The notes under the pieces: generated by a model | The model's input: only the letters and a program-made list of their open reading frames with translations | The model's database searches: none | Told to the model about the DNA's origin: nothing | Part shown: positions 1 through 6,945 of the stretch, in pieces | Layout of the letters: the number at the start of each line of letters is the position of its first letter | Numbering within the stretch: the first letter of the stretch is position 1 | Source of the DNA: Albimonas marina | GTDB lineage: Bacteria; Pseudomonadota; Alphaproteobacteria; Rhodobacterales; Rhodobacteraceae | Assembly (NCBI RefSeq): GCF_029223255.1 | Contig: NZ_JARHUC010000002.1 | Coordinates: 1 to 64,000, forward strand | Direction of reading: 5' to 3' | DNA: 64,000 nucleotides | Translations under genes and position numbers: made by a program

Positions 1-73
1 GTCGGTCAGGTCGGTGGCGTAGCCGGGGCGGGAGGGCAAGGCGTCGATCCGGGTTGGTGAAGGTCGACGCCCC

Positions 74-1480
74 ATGAATCATACGGCCAAGGCCGAGGGA
101 ATCCCGCTTCTCAAACACGCTCTCATATACGGACCAGATTCGAGCTTTGGTTTGGTGAATGCGCAATTCTGGAGTGATGCGAAAAAAGAAATGCTCGACA
201 CACTTAAAGCAGCGATGCCTTTGGATATCGTTTACCTCGCTCTACACGGTGCAGGTGTTGTGGATAGAACTCCCGATCTTGAAGGAGATCTGGCGGAGTC
301 CGTCCGTGAACTTGTCGGAAAGGACACGATGATCGTCTGGTCCGGCGACCTGCATGGCAAGATCACGGACAAGATGAAGAACAATATGAATTTCTTCAGT
401 GCATGCAAAAAATATCCTCATCTGGATATGAATGAAGCTGCACGCGATGCCATGTATCGTGCCGCTGCGATCCTGGCTGGAGAGTCGGATCCCACCCCGG
501 CCTATCGCAAAGTGCCGCTGATGATGCCGCTCAGTAATACAGAAGAGGAAGGCATTTTTGGAAATCGGCTCAAGGAAAAGTGTATTGAGATCGAAAACCG
601 TCCCGGTGTTCTCAATTGCTCTGTAATGCATGGTTTCCCATACCAGGACACCGATTTTTGCGGCGTGTACCCGATGGTCACCACCGAAAACAACGCTCAG
701 CTGGCGCAAGAACTGGTGGACGAACTGTCACAGTGGATATGGGATCACAGGGAAGAGGCCTTTTATCCATTGAATGATTTGGACACGACGATGAACAGCG
801 TACTGGCCATGCTCGACAGAGACGGCCGCTACGAACGCAAACAGCCGACCAAGGGCGATATCATCGATCATACCCCGATTGTGATTGGGGACGCTGCGGA
901 TAATCCCGGTGGTGGGGCAGGCGGCTCGGGGACGCACCTGCTGAGGGCCCTTTTGGAAACAGAGGGCTTGGGTAAAGTCGCCTTCATTTCCATACACGAT
1001 CCGGAAACCGCGCAGGCCGCAGTCGCTGCCGGTGTCGGAGCGACAATCGATGTGAGCCTCGGTGGCAAGTTTGAGCCGATTGCGGGCGAGCCGATCAAAA
1101 CCAAAGCCTATGTCAAGTCGATTTCGGATGGCTACGAGTTCGTCCGCGGGGGAACCGCTTACGGTATTCCTTACACGTTTGGCCCCTCAGTCAGGCTTAT
1201 CATCTCGGATACGGTGGATGTCATCGTCATATCCGGCCTGGTCCAGGCTTATGACGACTCACAAGCGAGGCCACATGGCATCGCCATCCAGGAATATGAC
1301 GTCATAGGTGTCAAAAGCGGGAATCACTTCCGAGCGTTCTATGAAAATTTCACCGACAAGGTGCTGATCGTTGATGTTCCCGGAGCCACCAGTCGCGACA
1401 TTACTCTTTTCGAGCACACTCAGTTGACGGAACCCATCTACCCTCTCGACAAAGAAACAACTTTTTCTGTTGCGAATTAG
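74..1480 (+). CDS. MlrC-like M81 family metallopeptidase, N-terminus missing
   Basis: The product resembles microcystinase C (MlrC, peptidase family M81). Visible family features are ALHGAG near residues 56-61, the DLHG metal motif (D92, H94), a further histidine in KKYPHLD (H116), HGFPYQDT near 205, and the Gly-rich GDAADNPGGGAGGSG near 275-290 of the MlrC C-terminal domain. Family members begin about 45-50 residues earlier with an HETN-type segment. Here an in-frame stop at 20-22 blocks extension, and the 73 bases before the ATG are much richer in GC than the gene. The true 5' end therefore seems to have been lost by recombination and the product is probably inactive (inference). The gene has lower GC and different codon use from most of the window, suggesting transfer. 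Confidence 0.8.
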   Translation: MNHTAKAEGIPLLKHALIYGPDSSFGLVNAQFWSDAKKEMLDTLKAAMPLDIVYLALHGAGVVDRTPDLEGDLAESVRELVGKDTMIVWSGDLHGKITDKMKNNMNFFSACKKYPHLDMNEAARDAMYRAAAILAGESDPTPAYRKVPLMMPLSNTEEEGIFGNRLKEKCIEIENRPGVLNCSVMHGFPYQDTDFCGVYPMVTTENNAQLAQELVDELSQWIWDHREEAFYPLNDLDTTMNSVLAMLDRDGRYERKQPTKGDIIDHTPIVIGDAADNPGGGAGGSGTHLLRALLETEGLGKVAFISIHDPETAQAAVAAGVGATIDVSLGGKFEPIAGEPIKTKAYVKSISDGYEFVRGGTAYGIPYTFGPSVRLIISDTVDVIVISGLVQAYDDSQARPHGIAIQEYDVIGVKSGNHFRAFYENFTDKVLIVDVPGATSRDITLFEHTQLTEPIYPLDKETTFSVAN

Positions 1481-1678
1481 CAAAAATTCTACAGGTACAC
1501 GCTGCCAAAGGAAATTTTTCATTATGCTTCGAGCCGGCGTTGTTGATCAAATCAAAGCGGAGGCGGCCTACCTTAACGTGGCTCCGGCCCTTGGCTCCAG
1601 CTGCTTCATACATGTAGTTGGCTTTTGGCGCATCGGACTAAGAGGACTGTGTCAAGGCAGCCAAGTTGAGTGTATCGA

Positions 1679-2365
1679 ATGAGGGCATTGCACGTCCAAA
1701 ATCTGAGTTTTAATTGGCCAGGCTCACAAAATGTGACGCTGCGCATACTAAATCTGTCGCTTGCTCAGGGTGAGCGGATTTTCTTGTTTGGACCCAGCGG
1801 CAGCGGAAAATCTACGCTCCTCTCGGCTATTGCAGGCGTGGTGGATGTTTCACCGGGGGCAATCCTGATCGCGGACAAGGATGTAGGCGCGGTAAATGGC
1901 GGTGCGCGGGATCGGTTCCGGGTCGATCACATCGGCATGATCTTTCAGGTGTTCAATCTCGTTCCGTGGCTGAGCGCGCTCGAGAACGTGCTGCTGCCGT
2001 GCAGGTTTTCCGAGCGCCGTCGCAAGCGCGCCGGCGACGATCCCGCGACGACGGCCCGGCGGCTGCTCGGCGAGCTGGGCCTGTCCGATCCGGCTCTGGC
2101 GACGAGGCAGGCCGGCGAACTGAGCGTGGGGCAGCAGCAGCGTGTCGCCGCCGCGCGGGCGCTGATCGGCAAGCCGGACCTGATCCTGGCGGACGAGCCG
2201 ACCTCGGCGCTGGATGAGGCGGCCACGGCGGCCTTCGTCGACCTGCTGGCGAGGGAATGCGCGGCCGCGGGATCCGCGCTCCTGTTCGTGAGCCACGACC
2301 GCAGCCTCGAGCGTCACTTCGACCGGAGCGTCGATTTCCAGGACCTGAACAAGGACGCCGCCTGA
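1679..2365 (+). CDS. ABC transporter ATP-binding protein (LolD/MacB-type, Zrg-like locus)
   Basis: Complete ABC ATPase of 228 residues. Walker A GPSGSGKST lies at 38-46, the Q-loop FQVFNLVP follows, the signature LSVGQQQR is near 147, Walker B LILADEP near 167 and the H-loop SHD near 205. It is of the class that pairs with FtsX/MacB-like permeases. I take the ATG at 1679; an in-frame GTG at 1670 is an alternative, and neither has a strong Shine-Dalgarno. The stop overlaps the permease start (TGATG). Roughly the first 60 codons are lower in GC and use codons like the MlrC gene upstream, while the rest is typical of the GC-rich window, so the gene looks like a recombination mosaic that kept its reading frame. 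Confidence 0.9.
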   Translation: MRALHVQNLSFNWPGSQNVTLRILNLSLAQGERIFLFGPSGSGKSTLLSAIAGVVDVSPGAILIADKDVGAVNGGARDRFRVDHIGMIFQVFNLVPWLSALENVLLPCRFSERRRKRAGDDPATTARRLLGELGLSDPALATRQAGELSVGQQQRVAAARALIGKPDLILADEPTSALDEAATAAFVDLLARECAAAGSALLFVSHDRSLERHFDRSVDFQDLNKDAA

Positions 2366-3696
2366 TGCTGCGGTTCAGCCTGCGCAGCTTGTGGAACCGC
2401 CGGTTCGTCGCCGCGCTGACCGTGCTGGCCATCAGCCTCAGCGTCGCGTTGATCCTCGGTGTCGAGCGGCTCAGGGACGGCGCGCGCGACAGCTTCGCCA
2501 ACTCGGCGTCGGGGATCGATCTGATCGTGGCGCCGCGCGGCAATCCGGTTCAGATCCTGATGGCCACCGTCTTCGGCGTCGGCGGCACCGGAACGGGCAT
2601 GACATGGGAGAGCTTCGAGTGGCTTGAAGACAGGCCCGAGATCGCCTGGGCCGTGCCGATCCAGATCGGAGACAATCATCGCGGATTTCCCGTGGTCGGT
2701 ACGGACGCGGCGTTTTTCGAGCATTTCCGCCACTCCGGAGGCCAGCCGTTGTCGCTGGCTGCGGGCGCGTTCTTTCCCCGTGGTGAGCCTGACGCCGCCG
2801 TCGTGGGGGCTGAGGTCGCTTCGCGGTTCGGGTATGTCCCAGGCTCGGTCATCGTCTCGGCCCACGGCTCCGGCGAGGCGTCCTTCGACCTTCACGACGA
2901 CGCGCCCTTCACCATCTCCGGCGTGCTCGCGCCGACGGGCGCCGCCGTCGACCGGATGGTCTTCGTCACGCTCGAGGGGTTCGGTTCCCTCCACGCGCAG
3001 GCGGAGGCGCCTCCGGCCGACCCGCTCGACCCGACGGCCATGTCTTTCGACGATCATGGGAACCATGACGAAGACGGAGACAACGCCGAGCGCGACGATC
3101 AAGATGCGCACGACGCAGCGCGGGCTGTGCACGGACGCGAACCGGATCGGATCAATGCGGTCTATCTGGGGCTTTCCCACCGGGCGGCCGTTCTCGGCCT
3201 GCAGCGCGCCGTCAACGAACGAACCTCGGATCCGTTGAGCGCGGTCCTTCCCGCGGTCGCGCTGACCGAGCTGTGGGGCATCACCGGGACGGCGGAGCGC
3301 GGGATGCGGCTGATGGCATGGGCCGTGGCCGTGGCGGGCATGATCGGCATGGTGGTCATGCTCTCCGCCACCCTCGACGCCCGCCGCCGCGAATTCGCGA
3401 TCCTGCGGTCCGTCGGCGCGACGCCTACCCGGATCTTCGGGCTGATCGTCACGGAAGCGGCCTTTCTCACCGCAGCCGGGCTGTCGCTGGGGTTGGCGCT
3501 GCTCACGCTGGCGACGCTCGCGGCCGATCCGATCCTGTCGGCCCGCTTCGGGGTGCGGCTGGGGGTGGACTTGCTGGGCGCGCGCGAAGCGACCACGCTC
3601 GCGATCATCTTCTGCGCTGGGCTTCTCGCCTCGCTGATCCCGGCGGTCCGGGTCTATCGGATGACGTTGGCCGACGGGCTGTCGGTTCGGCTGTGA
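2365..3696 (+). CDS. FtsX-like ABC transporter permease with His/Asp-rich periplasmic stretch
   Basis: 443-residue MacB/FtsX-type permease: one N-terminal membrane segment (about 12-32), a large periplasmic domain, and three C-terminal segments near 313-340, 370-400 and 410-435. The start at 2365 overlaps the ATPase stop and gives the expected short basic N-terminus (MLRFSLRSLW). Residues about 228-262 are very rich in His, Asp and Glu (DDHGNHDEDGDNAERDDQD), which suggests metal sensing or handling. ATPase + FtsX-like permease + DUF3299 matches the zinc-regulated zrg cluster described in Vibrio cholerae (established knowledge), but the DUF2796 partner ZrgA is not seen here. Assignment to zinc is inference. 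Confidence 0.85.
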   Translation: MLRFSLRSLWNRRFVAALTVLAISLSVALILGVERLRDGARDSFANSASGIDLIVAPRGNPVQILMATVFGVGGTGTGMTWESFEWLEDRPEIAWAVPIQIGDNHRGFPVVGTDAAFFEHFRHSGGQPLSLAAGAFFPRGEPDAAVVGAEVASRFGYVPGSVIVSAHGSGEASFDLHDDAPFTISGVLAPTGAAVDRMVFVTLEGFGSLHAQAEAPPADPLDPTAMSFDDHGNHDEDGDNAERDDQDAHDAARAVHGREPDRINAVYLGLSHRAAVLGLQRAVNERTSDPLSAVLPAVALTELWGITGTAERGMRLMAWAVAVAGMIGMVVMLSATLDARRREFAILRSVGATPTRIFGLIVTEAAFLTAAGLSLGLALLTLATLAADPILSARFGVRLGVDLLGAREATTLAIIFCAGLLASLIPAVRVYRMTLADGLSVRL

Positions 3697-3721
3697 CTCA
3701 CCAGCAAAAAGGGGCGTTCCG

Positions 3722-4378
3722 ATGTTCAGAATCTTGCGGCTCCTCACGATGCTCGCCTGCCTCGCGCCGCCTACGCTCGCCCAGGCGTCCGAACCGAGGG
3801 ATATCTCCTGGGACATGCTCGCGCCTCCGGCCGCCACGATCAAAAATCCGTTCGCAGCGCTCGCCGATGAGCAGCTGGACGCGCTGCGCCGGATCCTGCG
3901 GCTAGAGGCCCGCGCCGCGCGGGACGGCGACGCCGACGCGCGCGCCGGCGCCGAGGCGTTGCGCGCAGAGCTGGCCGAGGCGGGCATCGACGTCGACGGG
4001 CTGTTCGCCGCGCGCCTCGCGATCATGAAGGAGCGCGAGGAGGCGGCCACGGCGGTGAACGAGGATCTCGTCGGCGGCACGGTAAGGATTCCGGGGTATG
4101 TGCTGCCCTTGGATTTGAAGGACCGCAAAGCGGTCGAGTTCCTCCTCGTGCCGACCGTCGGCGCCTGCGTCCACACCCCGCCGCCCCCGGCAAACCAGAT
4201 CGTGCATGTGGTCTATCCCGAAGGCGTCGAGGTCAACGGCCTCTTCACCCCGGTCTGGATCACCGGGGCCATGATCGCCCTGAGTTCGGTTCAGGAGGTG
4301 GGGTATGTCGACGGCCAGGCCCCGGTCTCAGTCAGCTATTCGATGCAGCCGATTTTGGTCGAGAAATACGGCGATTGA
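3722..4378 (+). CDS. DUF3299 domain protein, exported (Zrg-like partner)
   Basis: 218 residues. A signal peptide ends around residue 22 (AQA), followed by a helical charged region and a C-terminal DUF3299 core with GYVLPLDL and EFLLVPTVGACVHTPPPP, which contains the conserved Cys and His. A Shine-Dalgarno (AAGGGGCG) precedes the ATG. It lies 25 bases after the permease and probably forms one transcription unit with it. DUF3299 proteins recur beside ABC ATPase/FtsX-like permease pairs in metal-regulated loci; the biochemical role is unknown. Confidence 0.85.
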   Translation: MFRILRLLTMLACLAPPTLAQASEPRDISWDMLAPPAATIKNPFAALADEQLDALRRILRLEARAARDGDADARAGAEALRAELAEAGIDVDGLFAARLAIMKEREEAATAVNEDLVGGTVRIPGYVLPLDLKDRKAVEFLLVPTVGACVHTPPPPANQIVHVVYPEGVEVNGLFTPVWITGAMIALSSVQEVGYVDGQAPVSVSYSMQPILVEKYGD

Positions 4379-4436
4379 TCACAAGAGTTGCTTTTCTCCA
4401 TGGCCACTCTGGCATTGTGGCAACGAAGCCCGAACG

Positions 4437-4454
4437 TGTGTGTTGTACCACACA
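4437..4454. promoter_or_regulatory. Perfect inverted repeat, candidate operator
   Basis: TGTGTG and CACACA arms separated by TTGTAC form a perfect 18-bp palindrome-like site in the otherwise non-coding 4379-4581 stretch, between the end of the Zrg-like operon and the DUF3768 gene. It could be a protein-binding site for the DUF3768 promoter. No firm -10/-35 pair was identified. Confidence 0.35.
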
Positions 4455-4581
4455 ACCCGGCGCCGTTCGTGTAAAGTCCCGCCCCCCTCGCTGATGTGTT
4501 TGGATAGGCGCGGACGCCGCCTCTCCCCGCCGAGGGCGCGCCCGAGATCGTCTCGGACGCGGCCCAAGCGAGGAGAGCGAC

Positions 4582-5121
4582 ATGACCCACGTCACCGAGG
4601 ACGCGGACCTGATCGGCGCGATCGACGCCGTGCCCACCTGCGAGCGCTGCGGCTCCGAGAAGGTCGTCCACGACGCCTGGGCGGCCTGGAATCCCGGCGC
4701 GGGGATCTGGGAGCTGCGGACCGCCTTCGACGAGGCCTTCTGCGAGGCCTGCGAGGAGAGCACGCGGTTCGTCTGGCTGAAGGAGGAGGACCTGAAGCGC
4801 CGGCGCATCGCCGCGCTCAACGACGCCCTCCGCCGCGGCGACCCGGGGGCGGAGGGCATGGTGGTGATCACCGAGGGCGTGCGCGCGCTCGGCCCCGCCT
4901 TTCTCGAGGCCGCGCGAGAGGCGATCCGGTGCTTCGACGGGTTCGGGCTGGACAACGACCCCCATGGCGAGCACGATTTCGGCGCGCTCGAGGTCTGCGG
5001 AGAGAAGCTGGTCTTCAAGATCGACGCCTACGACCGCCGCATGCGCGGCGCCTCGCCGGATCCGTCGATCGCGTCGGCCACGCGGCGCGTGCTGACGATC
5101 ATGCTGGCGAGCGAGTACTGA
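4582..5121 (+). CDS. DUF3768 domain-containing protein
   Basis: 179 residues. The C-terminal half carries the DUF3768 signature: RIAALNDALRRG near 75, FDGFGLDNDPHGEHDFGALE near 118-136, then KIDAYD and the terminal TRRVLTIMLASEY. The N-terminal part has two CxxC pairs (CERC near 20, CEAC near 55), suggesting a small zinc ribbon. DUF3768 genes are common on alphaproteobacterial plasmids and integrated elements; function unknown. A GAGGAGAG Shine-Dalgarno precedes the ATG. It is probably the first gene of the element that ends with the integrase at 8130. Confidence 0.8.
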   Translation: MTHVTEDADLIGAIDAVPTCERCGSEKVVHDAWAAWNPGAGIWELRTAFDEAFCEACEESTRFVWLKEEDLKRRRIAALNDALRRGDPGAEGMVVITEGVRALGPAFLEAAREAIRCFDGFGLDNDPHGEHDFGALEVCGEKLVFKIDAYDRRMRGASPDPSIASATRRVLTIMLASEY

Positions 5122-5145
5122 CGGCCGAGCGGCCGCCCAACACAA

Positions 5146-5173
5146 AGACCGCCCTCTCAACGGAGGGCGGTCT
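5146..5173. terminator. Bidirectional hairpin terminator
   Basis: An 11-bp perfect stem (AGACCGCCCTC / GAGGGCGGTCT) with a 6-base loop sits between the convergent DUF3768 gene and toxin gene, with short A and T runs on its sides. It overlaps the last codons of the toxin gene. Confidence 0.6.
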
Positions 5174-5444
5174 CTTCATGTCCGAGCAGGCGGTCGAGGC
5201 GGAGCTCTTCGGCGTCGGGGTCGTGGCTGTAGAGCAGCGTGCGGTCCCCCACCGGGAGACTGCGCCGGCGGCGGCCGAGTTCGGGCCGGCGTCGGCCGAG
5301 CGTCGGGTGCAGCGCGAGCGCCTCGCGGCAGACGGCGCGCAGGTGATCGAGCGCGACGGATGCGTCGGCCGGCCTATGGCGGGCGGCCTGATCGGTCATG
5401 TCGTCGAGGTCGGCGAGGAAGCTGGGGCTGAGGCAGATGCGCAT
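5157..5444 (-). CDS. RelE/ParE-family toxin
   Basis: 95-residue protein starting MRICLSPSFLADLDDM. The C-terminal half has the RelE/ParE layout: PELGRRRRSLPVGDRTLLYSHDPDAEELRLDRLLGH. The start is chosen just after the antitoxin stop with a 4-base gap, the usual order of antitoxin then toxin; an upstream ATG at 5513 would give an unlikely Arg/Ser-rich extension overlapping the antitoxin. Expected role is type II toxin (gyrase poison or mRNA interferase depending on subfamily, not decidable here). It probably stabilises the integrated element. Confidence 0.7.
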   Translation of the reverse strand: MRICLSPSFLADLDDMTDQAARHRPADASVALDHLRAVCREALALHPTLGRRRPELGRRRRSLPVGDRTLLYSHDPDAEELRLDRLLGHEETALR

Positions 5445-5448
5445 AGGC

Positions 5449-5670
5449 TCAGAAGTCGATGGTCCGCTCCGCCCGCCCGAGGCGCGCCTCCCAGAGAGCG
5501 TCGCAGTCGTCAAGATAGCGATCCTCCGCGAGCTCGGCGTCGGCCTCGGAAAGCCGCGCGCGCAGCTCGGTCAGCGACGGCTCCATCAGGATCGACAGCG
5601 CGATCATGTCCCGGTCGGCCGGGTCTAGCCTGCGGACCCAGGCGACGGCCTGCTCGAAGAGGTTGGTCAT
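5449..5670 (-). CDS. Putative ParD-like antitoxin
   Basis: 73-residue acidic, helical protein located immediately upstream of the ParE-like toxin with a 4-base gap, which is the main evidence for an antitoxin role. The sequence (MTNLFEQAVAWVRRLDPADRD...) has no clear ribbon-helix-helix that I can certify. The C-terminal part, rich in Asp, Glu and Trp, could wrap the toxin. The 89-bp region up to the divergent gene at 5760 would hold both promoters. Confidence 0.6.
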   Translation of the reverse strand: MTNLFEQAVAWVRRLDPADRDMIALSILMEPSLTELRARLSEADAELAEDRYLDDCDALWEARLGRAERTIDF

Positions 5671-5759
5671 GTCTGAATTCTACCATGGATCTGGATTTCC
5701 ACAATCTTGACAGGTGCTTGGACACCTTCCCCGGTTCGGCCGTGGTATCATTCGAGCAT

Positions 5760-6377
5760 ATGGAACTGATCGATCTCACCGGTGCGGACCGGTTCGAACC
5801 GGAGCCGACCGGTTCGGGCGGGTTCGCCCCCTGGCTCACTGTCGCGGAGGCGGTGGCCCATTGCGCCGCCGAAGGCCTCCCCCGCACGCCGAAGACCGTC
5901 CGGAAATGGGCGCGGCTTTCCCACGAGACGCAGGAGAGCGCCGAGCTGGAGGTGCGGCGCGAAGACGTGGAGAACGGCGATCGCTGGCTGATCGAGCGCA
6001 GCTCGCTGGACCGCAAGATCGCCCAGGAGCTCGCCTTCGAGGCCCGGCGCGTCGACGAACCGGTGCGGACCGGTCCGGACCAGGCCGATCCGGTGCGAAC
6101 CAGTTCGGACCGGGACGCGAACACCGCGCAAGCATCGGCCACGCCGGACGTCCGCGACACGATCATCGCGTCGCTGGAGGCGCACGTGGTCGATCTGAAG
6201 GAGGAGGTCGGCTTCCTTCGCGAGGAGCTGAAGGATCGCCGCAACGCCACCACCGCGCTGACAGGCGTCATCGAGACCTTCCGGCTGACCGCCGAGCGCA
6301 ACGCTGCGTCAAGGGCCGCCGAGGACCACGATCGGAGAGGGGAGCGGCACGTCGACCATGAGAGCCGCTTGGTATGA
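5760..6377 (+). CDS. Putative DNA-binding replication/partition protein with coiled-coil C-terminus
   Basis: 205 residues starting at the ATG that follows GAGCAT at 5754-5759. Residues about 20-85 (FAPWLTVAEAVAHCAAEGLPRTPKTVRKWARL) look like a winged helix-turn-helix with a helper segment, as in element-borne plasmid replication or regulatory proteins. Residues 125-195 are strongly helical and probably coiled coil (SLEAHVVDLKEEVGFLREELKDRR). The gene itself contains repeated CCGGTTCG-type words (see repeats), and the next gene overlaps its end. I do not recognise a named family; an accessory replication or autoregulatory role is inferred from context. Confidence 0.55.
   Translation: MELIDLTGADRFEPEPTGSGGFAPWLTVAEAVAHCAAEGLPRTPKTVRKWARLSHETQESAELEVRREDVENGDRWLIERSSLDRKIAQELAFEARRVDEPVRTGPDQADPVRTSSDRDANTAQASATPDVRDTIIASLEAHVVDLKEEVGFLREELKDRRNATTALTGVIETFRLTAERNAASRAAEDHDRRGERHVDHESRLV
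5781..6108 (+). repeat. Three dispersed copies of a GGTGCGGACCGGTTCG-like word inside a gene
   Basis: Copies lie at 5781-5797, 6062-6078 and 6092-6108 (the last two 30 bp apart), with consensus GGTGCGRACCRGTYCGG; further half copies (GACCGGTTCGGGCGGGTTCG) occur at 5807-5826. All are within the reading frame of the 5760-6377 gene. Such repeated words may be binding sites for the encoded protein, or a low-complexity codon effect. Confidence 0.45.
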
Positions 6378-6771
6378 TATCATGATGAAAAACGAATTCC
6401 GCAGCGGCGAGATGAAGGCGATGTTCGAGCTGCTCGCCGAGAAGAACATCGTGCTGACCGGCGCCGACGCCTTCACCGAGAAGGGCTTCACCCAGGTGCC
6501 GAATGCGATCCTGCGGACGCGAGAACTCTCGATGGGCGCCAAGATGGCCTACGCCGCGATGCTTTCGTACAAGTGGAACGACGGAGAGTGCTTTCCCGGC
6601 CAGCAGCGCTTGGCCGACGACATCGGCGTTTCGCGCCAGACGGTAAACGAGTACGTCGGCGAGCTCAGCCGCAAGGGCTACATCTCGATATCCAAGCGGG
6701 GACAGGGCAGGCCGAACCGCTACGAACTGCATGTCGACCGGATCAGCGGTTCGAAGCGTCCGAAATCCTGA
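6358..6771 (+). CDS. Helix-turn-helix replication-initiator-like protein (HTH_36 type)
   Basis: Up to 137 residues. The core from about 45 to 125 (FTQVPNAILRTRELSMGAKMAYAAML ... CFPGQQRLADDIGVSRQTVNEYVGELSRKGYI) is an HTH_36-type winged helix common in replication proteins of plasmids, phages and integrated elements. The first ATG overlaps the preceding gene by 20 bases; ATGs at 6382/6385 just after its stop are also plausible. Three palindromic repeats at 23-bp spacing begin directly at its stop codon, the typical place for iterons bound by a Rep protein. The Rep role is inference. Confidence 0.65.
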   Translation: MRAAWYDIMMKNEFRSGEMKAMFELLAEKNIVLTGADAFTEKGFTQVPNAILRTRELSMGAKMAYAAMLSYKWNDGECFPGQQRLADDIGVSRQTVNEYVGELSRKGYISISKRGQGRPNRYELHVDRISGSKRPKS

Positions 6772-6834
6772 TGTCGGGAATCCCGACAGCTGGTTGTCGG
6801 ATATCCCGACATCTGGATGTCGGGATATCCGACA
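6772..6834. repeat. Three 17-bp palindromic repeats with 23-bp period (iteron-like)
   Basis: Copies start at 6772 (TGTCGGGAATCCCGACA), 6795 (TGTCGGATATCCCGACA) and 6818 (TGTCGGGATATCCGACA), each 17 bp, separated by 6-bp spacers GCTGGT and TCTGGA, so the period is exactly 23 bp. Copy 1 is a perfect inverted repeat; copies 2 and 3 are reverse complements of each other. The array begins at the stop region of the HTH gene and is followed at once by AT-rich DNA. Iterons of a replication origin, or an operator array, are the likely readings. Confidence 0.8.
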
Positions 6835-6900
6835 CTAATAATACTCAGAGAAGAATATCCAGAAATTAATACAAAGAAGAAATTTCAAAAAATGAAAGAC
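6835..6900. other. AT-rich stretch, candidate DNA-unwinding region
   Basis: Roughly 65 bp dominated by A and T (AATATCCAGAAATTAATAC, then AAATTTCAAAAAATG) in a window that is otherwise about 70% GC. Its position right after the repeat array fits the unwinding element of a replication origin (inference). It lies downstream of the convergent integrase gene; no coding sequence is seen in it. Confidence 0.5.
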
Positions 6901-6945
6901 GGCTCGATCGGTCGAACTCACGACGATTTTGACGGGCCGTCTGCA

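Noticed and set aside
1481-1678. Small genes between the MlrC and ABC ATPase genes
   Set aside because: Short frames occur on both strands but none shows recognisable motifs or a convincing start.
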